Origin: Chryseobacterium sp. MYb264
GTDB taxonomy: Bacteria; Bacteroidota; Bacteroidia; Flavobacteriales; Weeksellaceae
Direction of reading: 5' to 3'
Length of the DNA: 64,000 nucleotides
Assembly (NCBI RefSeq): GCF_035974275.1
Contig: NZ_CP142422.1
Location: forward strand, 682,001-746,000
Position 1 is the stretch's first letter, and the number at the start of each line of letters is the position of its first letter. The notes below the pieces were generated by a model that was given only the letters and a program-made list of their open reading frames with translations, did not search any database and was not told the DNA's origin. Shown in pieces: positions 8,374 through 17,174 of this stretch. The translations under genes and the position numbers were made by a program.

Positions 8374-9375
8374 ATGAAAAAACTCGTCGGAATAATGCTC
8401 CTGTCAGGATTGATTTCCTGCAATACGATAAATAATAAAAAAATGAATACAATTCAGTTAAATCCAGAAATAGCCAAAATTCTTGAAAACCTACAGCAAA
8501 TCCATGTTTTTGATGGTAAAGATATTTTAGATATGAGCCGAAAAGGCTATGAAACGATGGCTGTTCAGCTTGGTGGAAAAAAAGAAGCGGTAAGAATGAT
8601 CGAAGAATTTAATATTCCTCAAAACGACCACGAAATTCCTATCCGAATTTACAGACCTAACGAAATTGAAAGTGAAAAATCATCAGCCATCGTTTATCTT
8701 CATGGCGGTTGGTTTATTTCCGGAAGTTTTGAAACTCATGATGCTATCGTTCGTCAATTGGCAAATGCAACAGGTTCTGCTGTCATTTTTGTTGATTATC
8801 GTCTGGCTCCTGAATATCCTTTTCCTGCAGGTTTTAATGATGCTCAATTGGCCACGGAATGGATCATTAATAATGCAGAACAACTTCATTTAGACAAAAA
8901 TAAGATCGGAATCATTGGCGACAGTGCCGGAGGAGCTTTAGCGACAGGAGTTTCAACTCAATTAGGTGAAAAACTGAAATTTCAGGTACTGATTTATCCC
9001 GCAGCAGACAATACATTTCAAACAGCATCATGGAAAGACTATGAAAATGGACCGATTATCAATAAAGAAGAGGGAATAAGAGCCTGGAATTGGTATCTGG
9101 ACAACACTTCCTATCATCAAAATCCATTAGCCGTTCCCTTATTAATTAAAGATTTTAAAAATACGCCGCCAACTTTTGTTTTATTGGCTGAACATGATCC
9201 GTTACGGGATGAAAGTCAGCAATTGGCAGAGCAGATGAAAGCTTCCGGAATTCAGGTGAAGACGGTTGTTTATAAAGAAATGGTTCATGGCTTTATGCAC
9301 ATGGGCGCTGTCTTAAAAGAAGCAAAAGAGGCTGCTCAGGAAATTGCGGCATTTACGAAAGAAAATTTAAAATAA
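8374..9375 (+). CDS. Alpha/beta hydrolase, hormone-sensitive-lipase-like lipoprotein
   Basis: The start at 8374 gives a lipoprotein signal with lipobox LISC (C16); an upstream in-frame start would overlap hxlR. The mature enzyme has the HSL-type oxyanion motif HGGW at 110-113, nucleophile S184 in GDSAGG, acid D275 in EHDPLRDE and base H305 in VHGFMHM. These esterases cut short-chain acyl esters. Being membrane-anchored and co-transcribed with an efflux pump 17 bases downstream, it may detoxify an ester-containing compound. It is probably controlled by the divergent HxlR protein. Confidence 0.92.
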   Translation: MKKLVGIMLLSGLISCNTINNKKMNTIQLNPEIAKILENLQQIHVFDGKDILDMSRKGYETMAVQLGGKKEAVRMIEEFNIPQNDHEIPIRIYRPNEIESEKSSAIVYLHGGWFISGSFETHDAIVRQLANATGSAVIFVDYRLAPEYPFPAGFNDAQLATEWIINNAEQLHLDKNKIGIIGDSAGGALATGVSTQLGEKLKFQVLIYPAADNTFQTASWKDYENGPIINKEEGIRAWNWYLDNTSYHQNPLAVPLLIKDFKNTPPTFVLLAEHDPLRDESQQLAEQMKASGIQVKTVVYKEMVHGFMHMGAVLKEAKEAAQEIAAFTKENLK

Positions 9376-9392
9376 TCGAAGAGAATTTTTAC

Positions 9393-10559
9393 ATGAAAAA
9401 ATATGCATACGTTGGCTTTTTAGGCTTTTTAGCCGTTATTACCACCGAATTTGGAGTGATTGGGATTTTACCGCAAATCGCTGAACACTATAAAATCAGT
9501 ATTGATAAAGCAGGCTATTTATTAAGTGCTTTTGCTTTAATTATCGCACTTACAGGACCATTCATGACCTTATTGACCTCAGGTTTTGATCGTAAAAAGA
9601 TCATGTTCACCTCCATCGCGATATTTCTTTTTACAGGTTTTGTATCCTCATTTTCGCCGCCATTTTGGGCTTTGATTCTGGTCAGGATTCTTCCTGCTTT
9701 TTTACAGCCCGTTTATATCGCGACCGCTTTATCCGTTGCAATCTCGAATGCTGAAGATGATAAGAAAAATGAATTGATGAGCATTGTTTTCAGTGGAGTG
9801 ACTGTTGCTATGGTTACTACAGTTCCTTTTGCAACTTGGATTTCCAGCCTTTGGTCGTGGGAATATTCATTCATGATTCAAACCGTTGTCAGTTTTATTG
9901 CTTTGGTTATCATTTATTTTACGCTTCCTTCCATGCCGGTAAAAGAGAAAAAATCGTACGGAACACAACTTAAAATCCTTACTCAGCCTACTTTTGTGCT
10001 AAGTACAGCAGCCAATTTTTTCATGATTACGGCATGGTTTTCTACCTACAGCTATTTTGCTGATTATCTGAATAAAGCAAAAGGAATGAATGAAACTATG
10101 GTAAGTTATATGTTGTTCGTATTCGGGATTATCGGTGTTTTATCAACCTGGATGGCCGGAAAAATGCTTAATAAAAATGTAACGAAAACAACTGCATTTT
10201 TTCTTTCCGGAACATTGATAATTCCTGTTTTATTGTACTTTTCAAATGGAAATTTATTGTCAACTATTGTGGTGATAGGGATTTGGGGCTTCATGTACTC
10301 GCCAAGTTTTCTGAATGCTTCAACCTATATGATCTCATCAGCTCCCGATTCTTTAGAATTTGCGAACAGTTTAGCAACCTCATTCGGGAATCTTGGGGTA
10401 ACGCTCGGAACGACTTTGGGCGGTTGGATGATCGTAACGAAAGGAGTGGAATATAATCCGTGGATTGGTTTTGTATTTGGTATAATGGCTTTTCTGATGA
10501 TGATTTTAAGGAGTTTTTACGAGAAAAAAGACAGCAGATTATTGATTTGCAAAGAATAA
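9393..10559 (+). CDS. MFS efflux transporter, DHA1/AraJ-like
   Basis: The 388-residue product has 12 predicted membrane segments. It opens with GFLGFLAVITTEFGVIGILPQIA, characteristic of the DHA1 sugar/drug efflux group. SGFDRKKIM is the segment 2-3 loop. It follows the esterase lipoprotein by 17 bases and is likely in the same HxlR-controlled operon, exporting a drug or a toxic product. The substrate is not predictable from sequence. Confidence 0.88.
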   Translation: MKKYAYVGFLGFLAVITTEFGVIGILPQIAEHYKISIDKAGYLLSAFALIIALTGPFMTLLTSGFDRKKIMFTSIAIFLFTGFVSSFSPPFWALILVRILPAFLQPVYIATALSVAISNAEDDKKNELMSIVFSGVTVAMVTTVPFATWISSLWSWEYSFMIQTVVSFIALVIIYFTLPSMPVKEKKSYGTQLKILTQPTFVLSTAANFFMITAWFSTYSYFADYLNKAKGMNETMVSYMLFVFGIIGVLSTWMAGKMLNKNVTKTTAFFLSGTLIIPVLLYFSNGNLLSTIVVIGIWGFMYSPSFLNASTYMISSAPDSLEFANSLATSFGNLGVTLGTTLGGWMIVTKGVEYNPWIGFVFGIMAFLMMILRSFYEKKDSRLLICKE

Positions 10560-10633
10560 AATTGATGATGAAATGATTATCTTTGAAAGCAAATATCAGC
10601 AGCCATGTTGATGAGAAATGTAATGTTAATCAT

Positions 10634-11215
10634 ATGATAATTATAAACGAAGGACAACAGTTTGAAATTTCAGAAACACTTTTTGTTTTTGCCCTGGATT
10701 CAGAAGCCGGAAAGGTTTTTAATGATAAAAATAAATTAATTACAGGCATCGGAAAAGTAAATGCCGCGATGGAATTAACGAAAGAAATTCATCGAAAAAA
10801 GCCAAAATTAATTATTAATCTGGGGTCGGCAGGAAGTAAAAATTTTCATAAAGGAGACGTAGTTTGCTGTACAAAATTCATTCAGCGGGATATGGATGTA
10901 AGAGGTTTGGGATTCAGTTTATATGAAACTCCGCTTTCAGGAATTCCTCCCGTTTTAGAATATGGTTTGCAAAAAGAAAACCTGCCCGAAGGTATTTGTG
11001 GAAGTGGTGACAGTTTTGAAATGAATCATTCGGAAACGGCTTATAATATTGTTGATATGGAAGCTTATCCATTGGCTTTAATTGCGATGAAAGAAGAGAT
11101 TCCGTTTCTGTGCCTGAAATACATTTCGGATGATGCAGGAAGTGATGCAGCGGACGATTGGGCGGTTCAGGTTCATCTTGCTTCGGAAGCTTTTAATAAA
11201 ATTTTATTTTCATAA
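10634..11215 (+). CDS. Nucleoside phosphorylase / nucleosidase-like protein
   Basis: The first ATG with good context is at 10634, giving 193 residues; a TTG 17 codons earlier is less likely. The fold is that of the purine/uridine phosphorylase superfamily: FVFALDSEAG, ITGIGKVNAAMEL, LIINLGSAG, then the ligand-binding segment NIVDMEAYPLALIAMKEEIPFLCLKYISDDA, where VDMEA holds the ribose-contacting Glu. This matches MTA/SAH nucleosidase-like enzymes that free purine from methylthioadenosine or similar nucleosides. It is shorter than classical MtnN (about 230 residues). It follows the efflux gene by 74 bases and ends in a clear terminator. Confidence 0.82.
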   Translation: MIIINEGQQFEISETLFVFALDSEAGKVFNDKNKLITGIGKVNAAMELTKEIHRKKPKLIINLGSAGSKNFHKGDVVCCTKFIQRDMDVRGLGFSLYETPLSGIPPVLEYGLQKENLPEGICGSGDSFEMNHSETAYNIVDMEAYPLALIAMKEEIPFLCLKYISDDAGSDAADDWAVQVHLASEAFNKILFS

Positions 11216-11221
11216 ACTTAT

Positions 11222-11249
11222 AAAATCTGGAGAATTTTCTTCAGATTTT
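11222..11249 (+). terminator. Rho-independent-like terminator
   Basis: AAAATCTG and CAGATTTT flank an inner AGAA/TTCT stem, with a T-rich tail, seven bases after the nucleosidase stop codon. Confidence 0.65.
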
Positions 11250-11304
11250 GTTTTTATTATTGTTTTCCCGCGATTTAAACATTTAGCAAAATTTAATTTT
11301 TAAA

Positions 11305-12096
11305 ATGAAAGTCAATTTCTACAAGCCTCACAATCATATCCTTGCAAAATATATTGAAGGATATTATTTTATGCTTAAGGATGATACCGATAGCTTGGAT
11401 TATCTTACTTTTCCGGATAATTATTTCATCATTTCTGCTTGTCAGAATGTGTCTTTTTCTCGTGAAAATAATAGAATAGGAATTGACCGGTCAAAAGAAG
11501 AAAATGTTGTAATTGACTTTGTTTCGCGTTGCAATTCACCTGTGGAAGTTCATTATACGAAATCGATTAATGAAGTCACAATTTACTTTAAACCATTAGG
11601 AATTTATCATTTTTTTAATTCCTATGAATGTAAGCTCTTACAAAACGAAATTATTTCCTCTGAATTTAAAGATTTCATGAAAATTATTTTAAGCGAAACA
11701 GATCAGAACATTCAAATTGAAGAACTGGAAAATTATTGGCTTTCAAAATTCAATGAAAAAGATTTAAATAAAATTGAAGAAATTTTTCAGGATTTTGATT
11801 CTGATTTAAAAATTGAAGAAATAGCAGAAAAACATTTGATTTCAAGACAATATTTAAATAAAATTTGTACAAAATATTTGGGAAAACCAGCTTCAGAGTT
11901 TAGAAAAATACAGCGTTTCAGAAATTCTGTAATTCAGAATAAAAACGTGAAAAATTTAACTGAGCTTTCTTATGAAAATTTGTTCTATGATCAATCCCAT
12001 TTCATTAAAGATTTTAAGGATTTAACAAAAATTCAACCTAAAAAATTTTTCGAAAATGTAAATACTGAACAGAAAAACATTTGGTTTTTTATATAA
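11305..12096 (+). CDS. AraC-family transcriptional regulator
   Basis: This 263-residue regulator has an N-terminal beta-rich sensing part of the DUF6597-like kind (MKVNFYKPHNHILAKYIEGYYFM) and a C-terminal AraC DNA-binding domain at about 165-255. The domain shows IEEIAEKHLISRQYLNKICTKYLGKPASEFRKIQRF and FYDQSHFIKDFKDLTKIQPKKFF. It is encoded alone between the nucleosidase and the S41 peptidase. No target can be named. Its last residues are lysine- and aromatic-rich. Confidence 0.88.
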   Translation: MKVNFYKPHNHILAKYIEGYYFMLKDDTDSLDYLTFPDNYFIISACQNVSFSRENNRIGIDRSKEENVVIDFVSRCNSPVEVHYTKSINEVTIYFKPLGIYHFFNSYECKLLQNEIISSEFKDFMKIILSETDQNIQIEELENYWLSKFNEKDLNKIEEIFQDFDSDLKIEEIAEKHLISRQYLNKICTKYLGKPASEFRKIQRFRNSVIQNKNVKNLTELSYENLFYDQSHFIKDFKDLTKIQPKKFFENVNTEQKNIWFFI

Positions 12097-12111
12097 AATT
12101 TGTTTTACATT

Positions 12112-12274
12112 TTTATGACGCAAAGTTTTACTTTATAGATGTAAATATTTGAGTGAGCAAAGAGTAATCAACAAATTGATTTATTGAAGCGTTTTTTTAA
12201 GCTTCGCGAAGCAAATTTTATTTGCCTTTGCCATTTGAAAATAAGCTGTATCTAACAAAATCTTTGCGTTAAAT
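12112..12274. repeat. Intergenic inverted repeat with GACGCAAAG ends
   Basis: The left end reads TGACGCAAAGTTTTAC and the right end ATCTTTGCGTTAAATA; GACGCAAAG and CTTTGCGTT are inverted with one mismatch. Inside is a second palindrome, AGCTTCGCGAAGC. The layout is like the ACCACAAAAG family but with different end words, so it may be a related subfamily. It fills most of the gap between the AraC gene and the S41 peptidase. Confidence 0.45.
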
Positions 12275-12339
12275 AATATACATATCAAGAAAAAAAACTT
12301 GAGTTTCCATTTTTACAATTTTAACGATTTCATTTGAAA

Positions 12340-12347
12340 TAATTTTG
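12340..12347 (+). promoter_or_regulatory. Candidate -7 promoter box
   Basis: TAATTTTG matches TAnnTTTG and lies 22 bases before the S41 peptidase start. No matching -33 TTG is seen at the expected distance, so this rests on one box. Confidence 0.35.
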
Positions 12348-12369
12348 CTTAAAAATAAATGTCATTTCA

Positions 12370-13377
12370 ATGAAAAAAATAAGCTTTCTGATTCTGATAG
12401 TTTTCTATTCATCAACATTTGCGCAAACGGATCGAACAGAAGTATTAACAGAAATTTCAGCAAAAATCAAACAAAATTATATTAATGAAGATGTTTTACA
12501 AAGTGTAGATTCATTATTTCAAAGTGAAATTAAATCTAAAGATTTCAATGCTTTACATGAAAAGGAATTTACAATAACACTGACTCAAAAATTAAGAACG
12601 GTAGCGAAAGACAAACATTTTTTCATTAAATATTTAGAAAAATATACACCTCAAAAAAAGATCAACGAAAAAGAGCAACAAAAACAAGATAACTTCCATA
12701 ACAGCCTTGAAAATTTCGGTTTTGAAAAAGCAGAACGACTGGAAGGAAACATCGGATACATTAATTATAAAGGATTTGCAGAATTAAATTCAAGCAAAAA
12801 AGCTGCAGAAGCTGCTATGAATTTTGTGTCAAATACCAATTCGTTAATCATCGATTTAAGAGAAAATGGAGGCGGAGATAATGACATGTTGGTTTATTTC
12901 TGTAGTTATTTTTTTAAAGATAAAACCAATTTATATCAAACCTTTTTCCGAAATTCAGGGAAAACAGTTAACAATAAAATACAATCAAAAGTTTTAGGTA
13001 AAAAGTATCTTGATAAAAATATTTACTTCTTAACAAGCGAAAAAACATTCTCTGCTGGGGAAGCTTTGGCGTATTTTTTACAGGAAAGAAAAATGGCAAA
13101 AGTGATTGGCGAAAAAACGGGTGGAGCGGCAAATCCTGTTGATCCCTTTTTTATACAAAATAAATATCTTTTGTTGGTTCCGACAGGGAAAATTACTTCC
13201 ATTTACTCAGGGAAAAACTGGGAGCATATCGGGGTTATTCCTGATCAAGAAGTAAAAGTTGAAAATGCTCTGAAAGTCGCTTACACATTAGCTTTAAAGG
13301 AAATTTTAAAAAATAAAACAAAAACAGAACTTTCTGAAACAGAAATAAAAAATCTTATCACTAAATTAGAAGAATAA
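12370..13377 (+). CDS. S41-family serine peptidase, secreted
   Basis: The 335-residue protein has a signal peptide ending at about residue 19 (SSTFAQ), a helical N-terminal domain, and a C-terminal S41 fold from about 125. The catalytic pair is visible: S228 in TSEKTFSAGEALAY and K249 in VIGEKTGGAANP, with the substrate-binding segment LIIDLRENGGGDNDML. It lacks a PDZ domain, which places it nearer the retinol-binding-protein-like and tricorn-like S41 enzymes than the tail-specific processing proteases. It probably acts in the periplasm. An acetyltransferase begins 11 bases later and is likely in the same transcript. Confidence 0.9.
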   Translation: MKKISFLILIVFYSSTFAQTDRTEVLTEISAKIKQNYINEDVLQSVDSLFQSEIKSKDFNALHEKEFTITLTQKLRTVAKDKHFFIKYLEKYTPQKKINEKEQQKQDNFHNSLENFGFEKAERLEGNIGYINYKGFAELNSSKKAAEAAMNFVSNTNSLIIDLRENGGGDNDMLVYFCSYFFKDKTNLYQTFFRNSGKTVNNKIQSKVLGKKYLDKNIYFLTSEKTFSAGEALAYFLQERKMAKVIGEKTGGAANPVDPFFIQNKYLLLVPTGKITSIYSGKNWEHIGVIPDQEVKVENALKVAYTLALKEILKNKTKTELSETEIKNLITKLEE

Positions 13378-13388
13378 TTCAAGAAATA

Positions 13389-13910
13389 ATGACGTCGATT
13401 ACAATAAAAAAAGCTTCCATAGAAGATTTGGAAACCATTCAAAATATAGGAAGAGAGACCTTTTACGAGACTTTTGCGGAACATAATTCCGAAGAACAAA
13501 TTCAACAATACCTTACCGAAAGTTTTGCTTCGGAAAAAGTTATTAATGAGTTAAACGATCCTGATTCTCAATTTTTTATTGCGTATGAAGCAGAAGATCC
13601 GATAGGATATTTAAAAGTTAATTCGGGAAAAGCACAAACCGAACTTCAGGATGAAACTTCTTTAGAAATTGAAAGAATTTATGTAAAAAGCTCACATCAC
13701 GGAAAAAAAATTGGTCAGCTTTTATACGATAAAGCTTTAGAAATTGCTTTGCAGGAAAAGAAAAAATATCTTTGGTTAGGTGTTTGGGAAGAAAATTTGA
13801 GAGCGGTTAATTTTTATAAAAAGAACGGATTTATAGAATTTGCTCAACATATTTTCAGACTTGGAAATGATGAACAAACTGATCTGATGATGAAAAAAGT
13901 CTTAGCATAA
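13389..13910 (+). CDS. GNAT-family N-acetyltransferase
   Basis: The product is 173 residues with a GNAT fold: LEIERIYVKSSHHGKKIGQLLYDKAL is the acetyl-CoA-binding region (variant Q/R-x-x-G-x-G/A loop), followed by YLWLGVWEENLRAVNFYKKNGF. The arrangement resembles the PaiA-like spermidine/spermine acetyltransferases. It acts in the cytoplasm and transfers acetyl from acetyl-CoA to an amine. It is downstream of the S41 peptidase by 11 bases and convergent with pdeM, with only three bases between stop codons. The substrate is uncertain. Confidence 0.88.
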   Translation: MTSITIKKASIEDLETIQNIGRETFYETFAEHNSEEQIQQYLTESFASEKVINELNDPDSQFFIAYEAEDPIGYLKVNSGKAQTELQDETSLEIERIYVKSSHHGKKIGQLLYDKALEIALQEKKKYLWLGVWEENLRAVNFYKKNGFIEFAQHIFRLGNDEQTDLMMKKVLA

Positions 13911-13913
13911 ATC

Positions 13914-14558
13914 TCAAATTTCATAAATCTCAGCATCGGTAAAAACATAAAATCTTCCTTTTTTAGGGAGATTTTTCGTATCCAATCCGGTAAATTCACT
14001 GAAAGCAGGAAGTAATAACTGGTCATCTGTAATAACAAAACAAGGTAATTTTATTTTTTTAACGGGAGAATTAATAACAAATCCAGGATGAATATGACCC
14101 GTAATTTGAAATTTTGGTTGATTTTTTTCAAAATCATGGATGAAAATAAAATCATCTATTTCTAGCGTTTCATCTTTAAAATTTAAACATAATTTTGATT
14201 CTAATTTTTTGGAAATTTTATCATGATTTCCTTCAATTAAATAAAATCGTAAATCAGGATATTGATTTCTCCAAATACAAAAATCATCAACATCTGAATT
14301 GTCACCGGCATGAAGTAGATCGCCGACAACAATAAATTTTTCAGGTTGAAAGTATTCTATTAAAATAGATAATCGTTCCAAATCATTTTTCATAATTTGA
14401 TTGGCTAAAGCGATTCCGTTTTTACGAAAATGAGCTGTCTTGCCAATGTGTAAATCAGACAAAATCAATGCTTTTTCTTTTTTCCAAAAAACTGCACGCT
14501 GATTGGTTAATGTGAAAATTTCGTTTTGGATTTTTATATTTTTCGTTGATATATTCAT
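13914..14558 (-). CDS. pdeM: Ligase-associated DNA damage response endonuclease PdeM
   Basis: This 214-residue calcineurin-like phosphoesterase has all expected metal motifs: SDLHIGK, VVGDLLHAG, EGNHD and TGHIHPG. The binuclear Mn-dependent family cuts phosphodiesters. It is the last gene of a minus-strand cluster of exonuclease, ligase, Lhr helicase and phosphoesterase, a set known in bacteria as a DNA repair cassette. Its start is 59 bases after the helicase stop. The order here is exonuclease, ligase, helicase, phosphoesterase. Identification rests on motif content plus this context. Confidence 0.92.
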   Translation of the reverse strand: MNISTKNIKIQNEIFTLTNQRAVFWKKEKALILSDLHIGKTAHFRKNGIALANQIMKNDLERLSILIEYFQPEKFIVVGDLLHAGDNSDVDDFCIWRNQYPDLRFYLIEGNHDKISKKLESKLCLNFKDETLEIDDFIFIHDFEKNQPKFQITGHIHPGFVINSPVKKIKLPCFVITDDQLLLPAFSEFTGLDTKNLPKKGRFYVFTDAEIYEI

Positions 14559-14617
14559 TTAACTTAAAAACATTTAGATTTTAAAATTGACAATTAATTT
14601 ATTGACCATTCATAAGC

Positions 14618-17065
14618 TTATTTCACTTTTTTCGCTTGCTGAATGAGTTTCTGGATTCTCGCGTCCAATCCTTCACTGGAAAGCGTTTGCCGCAAACTAT
14701 CCACTTTAATAGGAAAGCTTAACGGGGTGAAAGTATTGGCAAATTTCAAAATAATTTTTGATTTTTCGATTCGCTTAAAGGCTTCAACTAAACGTTGCTC
14801 CTGCAATTGTGCATTGAAAACCTCAGTGTAAGACTGCCGAACAAGAAAATGATTAGGATCGTAATCCTCCAAAACTTTAAAAATCAATCCTGCAGAACTT
14901 TGCAGAGATTTATTCGAACGTTGTTTTCCTGCATAATTCTGAATCACCATTCCAGAAATTACCGCAATGTCGCGGAATTTTCGGCGAGCCATTTCCGCAG
15001 AATTAATACTCGAAATAACATCGGTCATCAGATTTTCTCTGGTTAAAATTTTATGCAGATTTTCTTCATTTAACGGAATTTCTTTATCGCTGAATAATTC
15101 AAAACCATAGTCATTCATCGCCATAGAAAAGGAAATAGGAGCCAGTTTTGAAATTCGGTAAGCAATTAAAGCGGACATTACTTCATGCACTAATCGACCT
15201 TCAAACGGATACATAAATAAATGATACCCTTCGCGGTTTTTAATCAGTTCCACCAAAAATTCATCTTCTTTTGGAATATGTGAACGTTCTTCTTGATTTA
15301 TCAGTAATGGATGTAAGAATTTCAGTTCCTTTTCCGAAGCTTTTGGATTTAAGGCTCCTGATAATTTTTCTCTTAAAAAATGTCCCAAATTGGAACTCAA
15401 TGGTAATCTTCCACCAAGATAGCTTGGTGCAAATGCTTTTCCTTTTGCCGCGCGAACATACACCGTCATATCTTTGATCATGGCGACTTCCAATACTCTT
15501 CCGGCTAATATAAATTTTTCTTCTTTTTTTAATTTTGAAATAAAATATTCCTCAACCATTCCGATATAGCCTCCTGAAATAAATTTCACTTTCAGCATCG
15601 CATCACTTACAATGACACCCATATTCATGCGGTGAAGCATGGCAATTTTTCTTGAAGTAACTTTATACAAACCGTCTTCCATAATGACGATTTTATGGAA
15701 TTCTTCATAACTTTTTAGAACACTTCCACCAATGGTAAGAAAATCGAGAATATTTTTCCATTCTTGATCGGTCATTTCCTGAAAAGCATATACTTTTTTA
15801 ATTCTTTCATGCAATTCATCAGGATAAAATCCATCACCAATCGCTAAAGTCATTAAAAATTGAACCAAAACATCAAAACACAAAACTTGTGGCTCGCGCG
15901 GTTCTATTACTTTTTGTTTTACCGCTTCCTTCAGAGCTGCTACTTCAATAAGTTCCAGAGAATGAGTGGGAACGCAATAGATTTTCGAAGTTTCAAAAGG
16001 GGAGTGACCACTTCTTCCGGCACGTTGCAAAAATCTCGCAACACCTTTTGCAGAACCGATTTGAATAATCGTATCCACAGGTTTAAAATCAATTCCCAAA
16101 TCCAGAGACGAAGTAGAAACTACCGCTTTTAATTTTCCAGAACTTAAATTTTCTTCAATCCAGATTCGTAAATGAGCATCGATCGAACTGTGATGAATAG
16201 CGATTTGTCCCGCAAAATCAGGGTAAGCATTCAACAATAATTGATACCACATCTCGCTCTGACTACGGGTATTTGTAAAAACAATCGTAGATTTAGACTC
16301 TAAAATAATTGGAACTACTTTATCTGCTAACTTTTGTCCAAGATGCCCAGCCCACGGTAAAATTTCAACTTCATCTGGAAAAACAGGAAGAATTTCTATC
16401 TTTTTCTGTTCTTTGGCTGTAATTTTTGTTTTCTTAATGTCATAAGGGATTAAAACTTCCATAGCTTCATCAAGATTTCCAATGGTTGCTGTAATTCCCC
16501 AGATCTTAAGTTTAGGAACATATTTCGTCAGTTGAGAAATTCCCAATTCTACCATGACACCGCGTTTTGAGCCTAATAATTCATGCCATTCGTCTACCGC
16601 AATGCATTTCATTTCTTTGAAAAAACGTTCATGATTTTTTTGTCCCAAAAGCAAATGCAGACTTTCAGGAGTAACCACCAAAATTTCGGGCATATTTCTA
16701 ACCTGTTGCTGACGAACTTTCGGGTCGGTATCGCCATTTCGAACTCCAACCATCCAATCCAGACCAATTTCATCAATGGCTTCCTGCATCGCTTTTGCAA
16801 TATCTTTTGAAAGGGAACGAAGCGGAGTAATCCAAATCATTTTCAAGCCCTTTTTATACTTTTCGGGATTGTTTAAAAAATTCGTTAATAAAGCTAAAAA
16901 AACGGAAAATGTTTTTCCAAAACCTGTCGGTGCAACGACCATTCCACTGTAGCCATTTTCAAATTTTTGCCAGGTATCCAACTGGAATTTAAAAGGAGAA
17001 TTACCTTTATCAGCCATCCATTGTTGAATGACCTTGAATCCGTTGGTATTTTCAAAATTGCTCAA
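14618..17065 (-). CDS. Ligase-associated Lhr-type DEXH helicase
   Basis: The 815-residue SF2 helicase carries Walker A APTGFGKT with K51, motif II DEWH at 158-161, ITATIGN as motif III and QRAGRSGHS as motif VI. A long C-terminal Lhr-core region follows. It is a 3'-5' ATP-dependent translocase in the characterised homologues. The start is TTG: no ATG occurs before the upstream in-frame stop. The first residues (GFKVIQQWMADKGNSPFKFQ) are the conserved beginning of this family, so a later ATG would remove conserved sequence. It sits between the ligase gene and pdeM. Confidence 0.94.
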   Translation of the reverse strand: MSNFENTNGFKVIQQWMADKGNSPFKFQLDTWQKFENGYSGMVVAPTGFGKTFSVFLALLTNFLNNPEKYKKGLKMIWITPLRSLSKDIAKAMQEAIDEIGLDWMVGVRNGDTDPKVRQQQVRNMPEILVVTPESLHLLLGQKNHERFFKEMKCIAVDEWHELLGSKRGVMVELGISQLTKYVPKLKIWGITATIGNLDEAMEVLIPYDIKKTKITAKEQKKIEILPVFPDEVEILPWAGHLGQKLADKVVPIILESKSTIVFTNTRSQSEMWYQLLLNAYPDFAGQIAIHHSSIDAHLRIWIEENLSSGKLKAVVSTSSLDLGIDFKPVDTIIQIGSAKGVARFLQRAGRSGHSPFETSKIYCVPTHSLELIEVAALKEAVKQKVIEPREPQVLCFDVLVQFLMTLAIGDGFYPDELHERIKKVYAFQEMTDQEWKNILDFLTIGGSVLKSYEEFHKIVIMEDGLYKVTSRKIAMLHRMNMGVIVSDAMLKVKFISGGYIGMVEEYFISKLKKEEKFILAGRVLEVAMIKDMTVYVRAAKGKAFAPSYLGGRLPLSSNLGHFLREKLSGALNPKASEKELKFLHPLLINQEERSHIPKEDEFLVELIKNREGYHLFMYPFEGRLVHEVMSALIAYRISKLAPISFSMAMNDYGFELFSDKEIPLNEENLHKILTRENLMTDVISSINSAEMARRKFRDIAVISGMVIQNYAGKQRSNKSLQSSAGLIFKVLEDYDPNHFLVRQSYTEVFNAQLQEQRLVEAFKRIEKSKIILKFANTFTPLSFPIKVDSLRQTLSSEGLDARIQKLIQQAKKVK

Positions 17066-17085
17066 ATAATTGGTTTTATAATTTA

Positions 17086-17116
17086 AGAGTCTTCGACTTC
17101 GCTCAGACTGACATCT
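17086..17116. repeat. Short palindromic intergenic repeat in the repair cluster
   Basis: The sequence AGAGTCTTCGACTTCGCTCA followed by GACTGACA contains AGTCT/AGACT and GAGTC/GACT pairs. I recall close relatives of this word as frequent dispersed intergenic sequences in Bacteroidota genomes. It lies in the 109-base gap between ligase and helicase genes, the widest gap in the cluster. Confidence 0.45.
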
Positions 17117-17174
17117 CTAAAAATTAATCATTTAGTATTAGAATTGTTACATTGGGCGCAGTCCAAACGTATAT

